In this document: one piece after another, positions 37,344-45,999 of the stretch
Layout: every line of letters begins with the position of its first letter
How positions within the stretch are numbered: the stretch's first letter is position 1
Assembly: GCF_000142905.1 (NCBI RefSeq)
Contig: NW_013657637.1
Span: 10,073 to 74,072, forward strand
From: Thecamonas trahens ATCC 50062
Taxonomy: Eukaryota; Apusozoa; Apusomonadida; Apusomonadidae
Length of the DNA: 64,000 bases
Reading direction: 5' to 3'
The notes under the pieces: model-generated
What the model was told of the DNA's origin: nothing
Databases searched by the model: none
Seen by the model: the letters and a program-made list of their open reading frames with translations, nothing else
Position numbers and translations under genes: made by a program

Positions 37344-38545
37344 TCAACACATACTGCTCCAGCTCGAGCTCGGCGAGACGGGCACGCTCTCTGGTGACGC
37401 GAGCACGCTTGTCACTCGCCACCGCGGCTGCTTCGGCAGCACGGGCCTCGTCCTCGGCGGCGGCCATCGGAGTGCTTCGGCGGCAAGGCGGAGAGCGTGG
37501 AGCCGGGGGTGGGTGGAGGCACGCGTGGTGAGCTCTGAAGCGGCGGCAGCAGACAACACGCCTGCAGCGACCTCTGTGTGCTCGAGACGCGTCGGCGAGA
37601 GTGGCTGGAGCCGCTTTTGCACCGGCGCACCAACGCCGACGGCGGCGGCGTCAAGCTTGCGCTTGCGTGTGCGAGTGGTCGTGGGCTTGGGGGTGAGCGA
37701 ACGCTTCCTCCAGTACGCCAGCCACTCGTGGCCGGCGCGCTCCTCGGCGTACGTCGGCGGCGCGTCAAAGGCCGGGAGCGAGAGAGAGCGCACGGGCGAC
37801 GACGAGTCGTGAGCCTCGGACCCGTGGCTCGCGCCAAACAAAGCGGGCTCGGCAGTAAACTTGCGCTTGAAGACCCGCCATTTTTGCATGTACCGCGTCC
37901 AGGTGGCGAGCGTCCGGGCCATCGTCTCGCTGTCAGCTCTGGCGCAAAGAAGCCGGGAGGGGAGGACTTGGAGAGGGCCGAGCTCATGCGTTCGAGCCGC
38001 AGCTTGAAGAGCGCGAGCGCAGCGTCAACCACGAGACCCTGGGTGCGCGGCATGGTGTCATACCAGCAGTGCTCGCGCGCGAGGACGCGGACGGCTGCGG
38101 CCGGCGACGAGGCGGTCGGCACGCCGGCCTCCACCTCGAGGGCGAGGGGCGCGTCGGCGCCGGCCGGCCCGCCGCTGCTCCCCGCAGCAACGGCCAGGCA
38201 CGAGGCCATGAGGGGGAGGAGGAACTCGACCAGGTAGCCGGCGTGCTTGTTCGCTCCGGGCCGGGGCTGGGTCGAGGACGAGGAGGTGGAGGCCGTCGAG
38301 GACGGCGGGGTGGCGGACGAGGTGGGAGGCGAGGACGCGGGCTGCGAGCCTGTCCGCATGGCGGGCGGTGCGAGCCGAGTGGGGGTGAAGGGGCGGCGGG
38401 CGAGGAGGTGCGTGGGCGCGGGGAGGGACGCTGAGCCTTGGACGACGGACGACGGCGAGCTGTGTTGGGCGAGCGAGATGGGGGCTGGCTGTTGGGCGGC
38501 ACCCGCACCCGCGTGAGGCCGACGCGACCGGGCGGCCCCCGCCAT
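37344..38545 (-). pseudogene. hypothetical protein gene with a frame break
   Basis: From ATG 38543-38545 (an earlier ATG at 38632 is possible) the product is Pro/Ser/Ala-rich, then becomes ordered (YLVEFLLPLMASCLAVAAG, AREHCWYDTMPRTQGLVVDA, ALFKLRLERMSSALSKSSPP). At ~37920-37960 that frame turns into Arg-rich noise while another frame becomes protein-like (TLATWTRYMQKWRVFKRKFT, then AGHEWLAYWRKRSLTP and a basic KPTTTRTRKRK) and runs to 37344. One protein split by an indel or unrecognised intron is the simplest reading. No family was recognised; the basic patches suggest a nuclear protein. It lies between the remnant at 36.5 kb and the DUF4297-like gene on the same strand as the latter. Confidence 0.4.
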
Positions 38546-38744
38546 TCGCGGGTGTGGGGCGAGGAAACAAGGAGGTGATGCAATATCGGACAAGTTTATC
38601 CGCTTGAACGCACAGCCTCCACCTGATCCCATTGAGGACCGACCAATAGAGGTGCCGAGGCGTGCGCGCCGCACCAAGCTCCCTGCCGGCCGCCGTGGAG
38701 CGGTGACGACTCGTGTGTCAAAACCTTGTTGAGCAACTGGGGGC

Positions 38745-40442
38745 TCAGCCGGTTCTCTTTCGCTTGCGTGGCGGAATCGACGGCCCAGAGGATGGGCCAG
38801 CCTCCGGCGAGCTGGCCACCTCGTCCAACGAAGCACTGGACGACGAAGCACTGGACGAGGTACCGCCGCCAGACAAGAGTTCCGCACTGACCTCGTGAGG
38901 CGACACAGAATCGGAGTCGCTGCCAGATGACGCGTCGGCAGGCGCTAGTGGTTGAAAGAAATGCGGAATGGAGCACTGCCTAGCCGTAGACTCACCGGCC
39001 CGCGTCATGACGTCTTCGAAAGTGTGCGACGACTGCCTTGCAAGTCGCCGCAAATTGACCACCAGACGCTTCTTCTTCTTACTTGTCTTGACACACGGGG
39101 CGCAGTGCAGCTCTTGAAGGCGGCAATACCTCAACTTTGCGGACTGCTGCTTGATGGCCCGCACCAGCGACATCACCTCCTTATTGCAGGCCTCCAACTC
39201 TGCTGCTGCAACTTCACCTTTGAGGCGGGCAACTTCACCTTTGAGGCGGGCCACCTCAGCCTCAGCATCCTCCGTGGTGGCCTTCGACAAATTGACCTCA
39301 GCTTGGGCCAACTCCACCTTCAGTTCCTCCACGAGCTTGTCCTCGATCTTCGACATGACACGAAAGGCATCACCCAGTGCTGTTGAGTATGCGTTGTAAA
39401 TCGCGAGAGAGAACGGGTAGTACTGCGAGGGATCATTACCGAGGTGCGCATCGAGCGAGGCCCGGCTCTTGCGGTACGCAAGGTACCGCGCGGGCTGGTA
39501 CTTCCTCCAAAATGCGTCAAGCTCTGCCCGACGATTTTGCTCAGCGTCGGAGAGTGTGACGGCGCCACCAGCGACCATCTTCACCACAGACTCGACAATC
39601 CTCGACAGATCGCCGAGATCGGTAGTCCTCGTCTTCACCGCGTCGCGCACATCCTGCTTCCCACACGAAGAGGCCACACCCTTCCGCATGTGGTCGAGCA
39701 ACGACATGGTGGCGAAGATCGCACAGGTGCGCGTCAGCTTAGCGACGTCCTTCGTGGCGGCGCCCGCGTTCAAAGCCCCGGCCACTGAAGGTACGAACGT
39801 CATCATGAGATCATCGATGGCCTCGAGGACGTCGGTGTACTCGCCGGCCACCACAGCGCTCACCCTCACGTGGCAGCTCTCGATGGCAGCCTTGACAGCG
39901 GAGCGGTCACCAGAGTGCGAATCCAGGGCGTTACACAGCAACGTGCGAACAGCCTTCTCGTCGTCGTCGCTGCGGGCCCCAATCGGCTTCGTCAACAGGG
40001 CCACACTGTCCTCAGGCACAGACGAGTTAAACGAGCCGGTGAACCAGAAAATCCAATCGACCGTCTCCCGCTTGAGAGGAATCGACTGGAGGAACTTGCC
40101 AAGCTCGATGAAGAAGTCCGACGTCCGGGAGAGACCCACGGACTTCGATTTCTCCGAGACGTAGTGCTTCACTTGCGTGAGAGCAGGGAGCTTTCCCTCT
40201 ACATGCAGTACAACGTCCTCACGCCCTTCGATGGTGATCGCCGCGGCCTGGGGTGAGGGGTCCGCAACAGCAGCTTGAACAAGTTGGAGGCCAGCGCAGG
40301 CCGCCTGGTACTCATACCCCGTCGCAGAAACGTGTGCCATGCGATCGTTGAGCGAGACGCCCCCGTTAGATACGGCCAGGATAGAAGAAACGCAGTCAGC
40401 CTCGAACTCGCCAGCGGTTCGCGACGTGCTCCGCGCAGACAT
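38745..40442 (-). CDS. DUF4297/Cap4-like putative dsDNA nuclease with coiled coil and nuclear signal
   Basis: 565 residues from ATG 40440-40442. Residues 42-92 read GYEYQAACAGLQLVQ, then ITIEGREDVVLHVEG and LTQVKHY, followed by a helix (LSRTSDFFIELGKFL) and the strand DWIFWFTG. The order G-x-x-Y-Q, E-x-x-E-D, Q-x-K matches the PD-(D/E)xK core of DUF4297-type nucleases such as bacterial Cap4 effectors, with Asp76, Gln90 and Lys92 as candidate catalytic residues. No SAVED domain follows. Instead there are ~240 helical residues, a coiled coil with a repeated heptad (VARLKGE twice, a 21-base tandem repeat at ~39225-39266), a basic KTSKKKKR patch with nearby CAPC, a Ser-rich acidic stretch and a C-terminal PPRKRKR signal. 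Probably a nuclear DNA-cleaving or DNA-binding protein. The domain call is pattern-based. Confidence 0.6.
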   Translation of the reverse strand: MSARSTSRTAGEFEADCVSSILAVSNGGVSLNDRMAHVSATGYEYQAACAGLQLVQAAVADPSPQAAAITIEGREDVVLHVEGKLPALTQVKHYVSEKSKSVGLSRTSDFFIELGKFLQSIPLKRETVDWIFWFTGSFNSSVPEDSVALLTKPIGARSDDDEKAVRTLLCNALDSHSGDRSAVKAAIESCHVRVSAVVAGEYTDVLEAIDDLMMTFVPSVAGALNAGAATKDVAKLTRTCAIFATMSLLDHMRKGVASSCGKQDVRDAVKTRTTDLGDLSRIVESVVKMVAGGAVTLSDAEQNRRAELDAFWRKYQPARYLAYRKSRASLDAHLGNDPSQYYPFSLAIYNAYSTALGDAFRVMSKIEDKLVEELKVELAQAEVNLSKATTEDAEAEVARLKGEVARLKGEVAAAELEACNKEVMSLVRAIKQQSAKLRYCRLQELHCAPCVKTSKKKKRLVVNLRRLARQSSHTFEDVMTRAGESTARQCSIPHFFQPLAPADASSGSDSDSVSPHEVSAELLSGGGTSSSASSSSASLDEVASSPEAGPSSGPSIPPRKRKRTG

Positions 40443-40559
40443 GACGTGCTGGTGGAAGTGAAGTGCCGGGGACGGGGTGGTGTCCGTTGCAATAGAGCGA
40501 AAGGGTGGTCGTTGTTCAGGCGGTCACGACACCATCCTTGACATGCAACCAACCCACGC
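40443..40559. promoter_or_regulatory. shared divergent promoter of nuclease-like and C2H2 genes
   Basis: Only 117 bases separate the two divergent ATGs if the C2H2 gene starts at 40560, so their promoters must overlap. If its start is 40749 the spacer is ~300 bases. No defined element was recognised. Confidence 0.45.
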
Positions 40560-41204
40560 ATGGCGGAGTTCTGGAGAAATAGTCGCCGACATCAAAACTC
40601 GCCCACGTGCGGCACCCCTCCACTAGGTCCAGCCGGCACCACTCTCTCCCTACCTGTATGTTTCCTTCTCCTCGGCCCCATCCTGTCCGGTGCGTTCGTG
40701 CTCAAGCGACTCATGCGATACTTGCCGATTCAGAGCGCACTTGCCAGAATGTCTGTGGAGTCGGACTCGCTCAGCTACGACCTTGCTCCCGGTGATGAAG
40801 ACGCGCCCATTGACCTTCAATCGGAGGTGGAGAACATGTTTGACGAGGACATGGAGGCCGAGCAAGTGTTGGCCAAACTCATGAGGCGCCACAACCGGTA
40901 CTCGCAGAGCTTTGCAAACAAGGTGGTGCGTGAGACGAACAGGCACAACTTCCTGCACAGCTGCCTCACGTGTTCGCACATGTTCGACTCGTGGCGCCAG
41001 CTGAAACAGCATTTGATCCGCGAGAAACACATCAAGTCAGGCAAGACCCACAAAGCTCAGCAACGGCAAGAGCTCGAAGAGCTCGACAATCGTGTCCGGG
41101 ACAAGGATCCTGACGACTACTCGCCTGCCGAGTTGCGCACTATGGTGCGTGTCCGTCTTCGCTCCGCGTATCGTGAGCGCTTGAACCCGCGCCGTAAACG
41201 ATAG
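40560..41204 (+). CDS. single C2H2-type zinc-finger protein
   Basis: 214 residues if the first ATG (40560) is used; the internal ATG at 40749 (MSVESDSLSYDL) gives 151 and avoids a Pro/Leu-rich leader that reads poorly, so it may be the real start. The finger is SCLTCSHMFDSWRQLKQHLIREKH (C-x2-C-x12-H-x5-H), preceded by an acidic helix and by HNRYSQSFANKVVRETNRHNF, and followed by charged helices and a basic C-terminus (LNPRRKR). One long-spaced C2H2 finger of this kind is typical of RNA- or DNA-binding proteins of the matrin/U1-like sort. The target is unknown. Confidence 0.6.
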   Translation: MAEFWRNSRRHQNSPTCGTPPLGPAGTTLSLPVCFLLLGPILSGAFVLKRLMRYLPIQSALARMSVESDSLSYDLAPGDEDAPIDLQSEVENMFDEDMEAEQVLAKLMRRHNRYSQSFANKVVRETNRHNFLHSCLTCSHMFDSWRQLKQHLIREKHIKSGKTHKAQQRQELEELDNRVRDKDPDDYSPAELRTMVRVRLRSAYRERLNPRRKR

Positions 41205-41243
41205 CTATCACCTGACTGGCTTGGACGAGACAGTGCGACGGGC

Positions 41244-42017
41244 ATGGCAGCACGAAGGAAGGAGAAGAGTTTGTATGTGCTCAGGTGTGAGGGGGGCAAG
41301 TACTATGTCGGGGCGACGCGCAACGTGGCGCGGCGGGTAGGGGAGCATGCCAAGGGGCGCGGCGCGGCGTGGACTAGCCGGCATGCACCGCTTGAGCTGG
41401 TGGAGGAGCGACTCATGGCGCGGGCGGCGGATGAGGATGCGCTAGTGAAGGAATACATGGCCCAGCACGGCATCGAGAATGTCCGCGGCGGCGCGTACTC
41501 GAGCGTCACCCTCTCGCATGTGCAGGCGCAAGCGCTGGTCACCGAGCTGTGGCATGCCGAGGACCGCTGCCTCGGGTGTGGCAACCAGGGCCACTACGTC
41601 CGCGACTGTCCAGCTGACTCGGAGTCGTACGATACCGAGTCGGACGATTCGCCGTCGCCGCCACCTGCACGGGTGGTCTGCTACGCGTGCGGCGAGACCG
41701 GCCACGTGCGCCCTGCCTGCCGTTACAAGTCGGCCACATGGTACACCTGTGGCGTGCTGGGCCACATCGCGCCCGTCTGCCCCCTGGGCGCCGACGCGGG
41801 CTCGGGCTCGTCGTCGAGCAGTCCTGAGGTGCCGCTCCGCTCGTCACGGTCGTCGCGGTCATCACGCACGCCATCACGGACCTCGCGCTCCTCAGGTGTA
41901 GTGTGCTTTGCGTGCGGCCGGTCAGGGCACGTCCGACCTGCTTGCCGATACAAGTCGGCGACGTGCTACTCGTGCGGGGAGTATGGCCACATCGTCCCTG
42001 CGTGCCCGAACACGTGA
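41244..42017 (+). CDS. GIY-YIG endonuclease with CCHC zinc knuckles
   Basis: 257 residues from ATG 41244. The GIY-YIG domain occupies ~9-90: LYVLRCEGGKYYVGATRNVARR (YVL and YVG in place of GIY/YIG, catalytic-type Arg), GRGAAWT, then DEDALVKEYMAQHGIENVRGG with the metal-binding Glu. This LYVL...KYYVG...GSAWT...DED...YM...GI.NVRGG pattern is one I associate with GIY-YIG proteins of giant DNA viruses and some protists. Five CCHC-type knuckles follow, in an isolated copy and two pairs separated by a Ser/Arg linker. The third (WYTCGVLGHIAPVC) has lost its first Cys. The two pairs are near-duplicates (HVRPACRYKSAT in both). It probably nicks or cleaves nucleic acid bound by the knuckles. Stop 42015-42017 abuts the TM pseudogene. 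Confidence 0.8.
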   Translation: MAARRKEKSLYVLRCEGGKYYVGATRNVARRVGEHAKGRGAAWTSRHAPLELVEERLMARAADEDALVKEYMAQHGIENVRGGAYSSVTLSHVQAQALVTELWHAEDRCLGCGNQGHYVRDCPADSESYDTESDDSPSPPPARVVCYACGETGHVRPACRYKSATWYTCGVLGHIAPVCPLGADAGSGSSSSSPEVPLRSSRSSRSSRTPSRTSRSSGVVCFACGRSGHVRPACRYKSATCYSCGEYGHIVPACPNT

Positions 42018-42039
42018 ACTGTTGGTTGTTGTCCGTTCT

Positions 42040-43137
42040 TCCTCGCAGGATGCTCGTTTCGGGGTGGACGAAGGGGAAGCGACTTGGGGCTGGGCAGTTG
42101 TCGGTGGTGCGCTTATCTGGTGCGCCGCTGGCGGCGGGAGCACTGACGCTCCTGGTCAAGACGCTGGTGGTGCACGTGCAGACGCTCGCGGCGCTGGTCG
42201 CCGTGTTTGACAATGGGACTGGACGTCGGCCATGCGGAGCGTCACGTCAGCGGTCCGCAAGACCTCGCTGTAGGTGACCGGCCTCGAGTGCAACGGCATC
42301 GGGTTTGCGGGCGAGTACGTCCTATTCTGGGCGCTCGGGCCCATCATGCTCGCGGCGCTGGCGCTGGCGTTCGCCGCCGTGCGCCTCTCGTTCAAGTCGC
42401 ACGCTGCGCGCAGCCCGGTGGGCGGGACGGCCGTCGGCCTGCTCGCCGCCGCCCGCACGGCCGCCCAGCTCCGCGCCGCCGCGACCAAGTACGCGCTAGT
42501 CACGTTCTACCTTTTCGTGTACCCGCTCGTCGCGCGCTCGCTGACCCTCTTCGCGTGCGTGCCCGAGCAAGTCTCCCACCCGCAGGCGAGCTACCTGGCG
42601 AGCGCGCCGTGGCTCCGCTGTGGCTCGTCCGAGCAGGTCTCGCTTGCGCTTAGCTCTGGTGCGGTGCTGCTACTCGTCGCGGCGGCGGTGACCGTCATCG
42701 CGCTGCAGATGCGGTCGGCAGTGGTGGACGGCCGCGACACGACGGCGTACGCGTTCCTGTACGCCGGGTTTGTGCACCGTGCGTGGTGGTTTGAGGGCGT
42801 GGTGCTCGCCCGGCGTGTGGGCGTCGCTGTGTTTGCCTCACTGCTGCCGCCCGGTACAGTCTTTGCCAGTCCAGCGCTCCAGGCTGTTGTGGTTGCCTTC
42901 CTCCTGGTGCTCCTGTTCGTCCGGCCCAACCGGACCAATCTCGCGCTCCAGCTGGAAGCGGCAGCAACTGTGACGGCGCTGATCTCGGTCGTGCTCGTCC
43001 AGAACATGCTGTACACCGCCACCAAGTCGTCCCTCGCCGCGATGACGCTCCTCGTCATCGTCCTCAACGGCGCTGTCATCGCCGCCCTTACGGCTGGCCT
43101 CCTCGCTCCGCTTTTTGTCCTCCTCCGCGGCCGCTGA
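42040..43137 (+). pseudogene. truncated multi-TM protein, paralogue of the 43.5 kb gene, with stop and frameshift
   Basis: Reads KTLVVHVQTLAALVAVFD in one frame to ~42208, then shifts by -1 to QWDWTSAMRSVTSAVRKTSL, meets TAG at 42271-42273, and continues VTGLECNGIGFAGEYVLFW to a stop at 43137. The matching segments of the gene at 43485 are LKTIVVFVQTVGAVL, RASLTLTGLGCLDLG and later CVP...SYL..APW..CGS.E and AWW.EGVV..RRV. So this is a copy of the same C-terminal membrane block that has lost its N-terminus and gained a frameshift and a nonsense codon. The last 287 codons are open, so the decay is recent or the remaining part is still used. Confidence 0.75.
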
Positions 43138-43426
43138 CCTCTCTCCACGTCCGAAAATGATCGTAACCGGTGAGCCGGCCGATGCCGGACGACTCAGCTG
43201 GCTTGCGCGGAGCGGCCGTCCCAGCGGCCGTCCCTCATCAGCTCGCCCCACCCACCACACGCTCGCCCCCACCCACACGCCCCAAAACCGGCCCACCTCT
43301 CAACCACCCCCAACCCCATTTACCGCCTAGATCTAATGATAATCCCCGCACCCATCCCCTCCCCCGGATTGCCGACCCGGGTTCGTGACCGCCACTGCCC
43401 CAGCTCACCACCCCCCCACCACACGC

Positions 43427-43528
43427 ATGCCCGCTGACCCCGACAACATCGAGGCGGCGATTGGGTGCTACGAGGTGGCGCTGGATGTGCGCACGCGTGA
43501 GTATGCTTGTCGGCAGCTCGACCTTTGA
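43427..43528 (+). pseudogene. orphan TPR fragment
   Basis: A 33-codon frame beginning at an ATG reads DPDNIEAAIGCYEVALDVRT and stops at 43526-43528. It is a single TPR helix pair of the type found in NB-ARC/CHAT-linked tetratricopeptide proteins (N-x-E-x-A-I-x-C-Y-E-x-A-L). It overlaps the 5' end of the beta-helix gene in another frame. It is too short to be a gene alone and looks like a broken-off piece at a recombination junction. Confidence 0.4.
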
Positions 43529-45998
43529 TCGTAACTCGGCCACCACTGGTGGCGTTCTCGCCGTCCTGCAGGACTTTAACCCGCAGGTGATCTCTTCCGG
43601 AGCGGTCGCTCACCCGGCTCTGCTCAGCCTTCCCTATGTCCGATACGTCGCGGCACACGTTGTACTGGACAACGTCACCGTCACTGACAATGGCGCTGCC
43701 TATGGCGGTCTCTTCTTTCTGGTCGGCTGCTCGATTGAGGTTACTGGCCGCGTCCGCGGCTGGGGCAACAGCGTGCTCGGAGAGGCAGGATCAGTGGCAT
43801 ACGCCTCGCAAGCACTCGGAGAGCACAAAACTGATCTGGGGGTTCTTGTCCGCGGGACAAACAAGAGTCGCGCTGATCTTCGCAGCGCGTGCCTGCCCGT
43901 GCGCTGGGGAGGTGATGTGGCCACACCGATTGCCACCATCGAGTGGCTCGTTGGCGCGGATCAGCTCAACGGCACTGCCGTCCCGTCGGGCTTTGCTCTA
44001 CCGCACAACTTTGCTGTTGTTGTTCGCGACACCAACGGTGCGCTGGTCATTGATTCGGATGTCGTCATCGAGCTCCAGGTCTACGATGGCAAAGGTGGGA
44101 GCTTCGCCATCTTCGGCGGAACGCCGCAGATCATTCTCCGCCATAACGTCACCGAGCTGACAAGCATGGGCATTGCTATCACTTCGATGGATCAGATCGG
44201 ATCCTGGGTTACTGTCCGCGCCTTGGCCTCGTACGCTGCGGTGGAGGGCTTCTCTAACGTGGCTACACAAGCCATCTCGCTGCTCATCGATGGCTGCCCT
44301 GGGAATCGACCCCCGGTGCCCCACGGCGACAGCGCACTCGTCTGCGTCTGCCCCGTCAATGCCATATCGATGCAGCTGATTGACGCCGAGACCGGCGTGC
44401 AGCGAACAGGCTGTGGATGCACCGCCCAATTCTGGACGCCGAGTCTTCCGGTGGCGCGATGCGATCGTTGCCCCATCGGCGGAGACTGTGTCGGTGGCGA
44501 GGCCAAGCCAAGTGCGGCTGACGGCTACTTCCCCACCTCGGATCCAAGCTACTTTCTTAAGTGCCCGATTGATGGCGCATGTGCAGGCTCCGGAACTTGT
44601 GCTGCTGGCTACAGTGGTCGGCTTTGTGCCAAGTGTGCAAGCGGATGGTACGCAACGGGCCTGGCTGCCGGGAAGTGCACGCAGTGCAAACTCGGCGCCG
44701 CCGGAACAGCCGCCGTCCTCGCGACCATCGGCGTGCTTTGCATCTTCTTACTTGTTGGCTATGTAGTCACCCCGCAAAGCATCAGCAACGACCGCGCCAG
44801 TCGTGCCCCGGGCTCGTTGCAGGAAGCGCCGATGTCGCTATGGGACCGGAGCCGCAGCCACACCGGCAGGATCAAGACCTTGGCTATGTCTTCCATTATC
44901 GAACTTGTTGTGGTCGTTCTTCTTGGTGTCTTTGGTCTTGCAAAAGCCTGGGAGGTCGTGGTCATCGGCCTTTGCCTTGTCACGCTAAGCCTGTACGCCG
45001 TAGTCGACAGGCCTGCACAGACAACCCGGATCTCTGCAGTGCTCAAAACTATTGTGGTCTTTGTGCAGACAGTCGGTGCGGTGCTAAGCTCTGGGAATGG
45101 TCTTTTGTCATCATCGTCGTCGCTACACACCATCTATGGCGTGCTTCAGCGTGCCAGCCTGACCCTCACCGGCCTGGGCTGCCTTGATCTGGGGCAACTG
45201 GGCCTCCTCTGGCTCTTTGTGGCTCTGACTGCCGGCCCGGTTCTCCTCTGCCTCGCCCTCCGATACGCGCCATGCCAGAGTCAGGGCATGCGGCGCCGAG
45301 CCGAAGGTGCAGCAGGCACCCTCGGCTACCTTTTTGTCTTTCCACTCCTGCACCACTTGCTGGAGCACCTCTCGTGCGTCCCCGATCCGACGCCTGGTGC
45401 CCATCGCTCGTACCTGGATGCGGCACCCTGGATCGCTTGCGGCTCGGACGAACACATCGCACTCGTGGCGTCGGCTTTGAGTGTTCTGCTTGGTATTGCC
45501 TCTGCAGTTGCCGTCACCAGCGCAGTGGCCTGGTGCGCCCATCAAGCTAGTGAGCGCGAGATCTGCGATGATCGCCTCGTCCCGCTGCTCGACAGTGATG
45601 CGATGGTCATGGTTGCCGAGCATTCGCCTGTTGCCTTTCTTTGGCACACCTTCCGAGCCGAGGCCTGGTGGTATGAGGGTGTGGTTTTCACGCGAAGAGT
45701 GGCGATTGCGGTGGCGGTGGCGACCATTCCGAGAGGATCGGTCTTTACCAGCGGTGTGCTAGCCGCGACAGTCGCCGTGTCGCTCGCGGCTCACCTGCAC
45801 TTTCGTCCGTACATCGACGAAGTCGCACACCGCATGGAGATCACAGGCCTTGTGGCCGCTCTCATTGTCATTCAGATTGTCGGCATGATGGAGCAAGCCG
45901 AAGCCGAGACTTCGATCGCCGTCCTCGCCGCCGAGTTTGTCATTGTCACCATTGGCGTGGTCGCGACCGGCCTTGTTGTGGCAGCCGGCGCCGTGTAA
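43485..45998 (+). CDS. beta-helix / Cys-rich / multi-TM surface protein, probably 5'-truncated
   Basis: 837 residues if ATG 43485 is used (43503 is possible). The product starts inside a parallel beta-helix-like module (GSSTFDRNSATTGGVLAVL, the PMP-type S-x-F-x-x-N-x-A-x-x-G-G repeat), with no signal peptide. A ~230-residue extracellular region follows, then a Cys-rich EGF/GCC2-like region (CDRCPIGGDC, CAAGYSGRLCAKCASGWY, CTQC), then eight or so TM segments from ~415 to the end. The membrane block matches the pseudogene just upstream and more weakly the 1046-residue protein at 18979-22119. Proteins of this plan normally have a long secreted N-terminus, so this copy is either a fragment or lacks its first part; the FG-GAP gene ending at 36480 is a candidate for that part. 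Confidence 0.65.
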   Translation: MCARVSMLVGSSTFDRNSATTGGVLAVLQDFNPQVISSGAVAHPALLSLPYVRYVAAHVVLDNVTVTDNGAAYGGLFFLVGCSIEVTGRVRGWGNSVLGEAGSVAYASQALGEHKTDLGVLVRGTNKSRADLRSACLPVRWGGDVATPIATIEWLVGADQLNGTAVPSGFALPHNFAVVVRDTNGALVIDSDVVIELQVYDGKGGSFAIFGGTPQIILRHNVTELTSMGIAITSMDQIGSWVTVRALASYAAVEGFSNVATQAISLLIDGCPGNRPPVPHGDSALVCVCPVNAISMQLIDAETGVQRTGCGCTAQFWTPSLPVARCDRCPIGGDCVGGEAKPSAADGYFPTSDPSYFLKCPIDGACAGSGTCAAGYSGRLCAKCASGWYATGLAAGKCTQCKLGAAGTAAVLATIGVLCIFLLVGYVVTPQSISNDRASRAPGSLQEAPMSLWDRSRSHTGRIKTLAMSSIIELVVVVLLGVFGLAKAWEVVVIGLCLVTLSLYAVVDRPAQTTRISAVLKTIVVFVQTVGAVLSSGNGLLSSSSSLHTIYGVLQRASLTLTGLGCLDLGQLGLLWLFVALTAGPVLLCLALRYAPCQSQGMRRRAEGAAGTLGYLFVFPLLHHLLEHLSCVPDPTPGAHRSYLDAAPWIACGSDEHIALVASALSVLLGIASAVAVTSAVAWCAHQASEREICDDRLVPLLDSDAMVMVAEHSPVAFLWHTFRAEAWWYEGVVFTRRVAIAVAVATIPRGSVFTSGVLAATVAVSLAAHLHFRPYIDEVAHRMEITGLVAALIVIQIVGMMEQAEAETSIAVLAAEFVIVTIGVVATGLVVAAGAV

Positions 45999-45999
45999 G

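Noticed and set aside
37412-37915. Continuation of the 38.5 kb gene in its original frame to 37412
   Set aside because: After ~37960 that frame becomes Arg/Ser/Pro noise, while the alternative frame carries the WTRYMQKWRVFKRKF stretch.
43340-43400. Possible tRNA around the CCGGGTTCGTGACC sequence
   Set aside because: The T-loop would need A after GTTCG, and no matching acceptor, D-arm or anticodon stems could be built.
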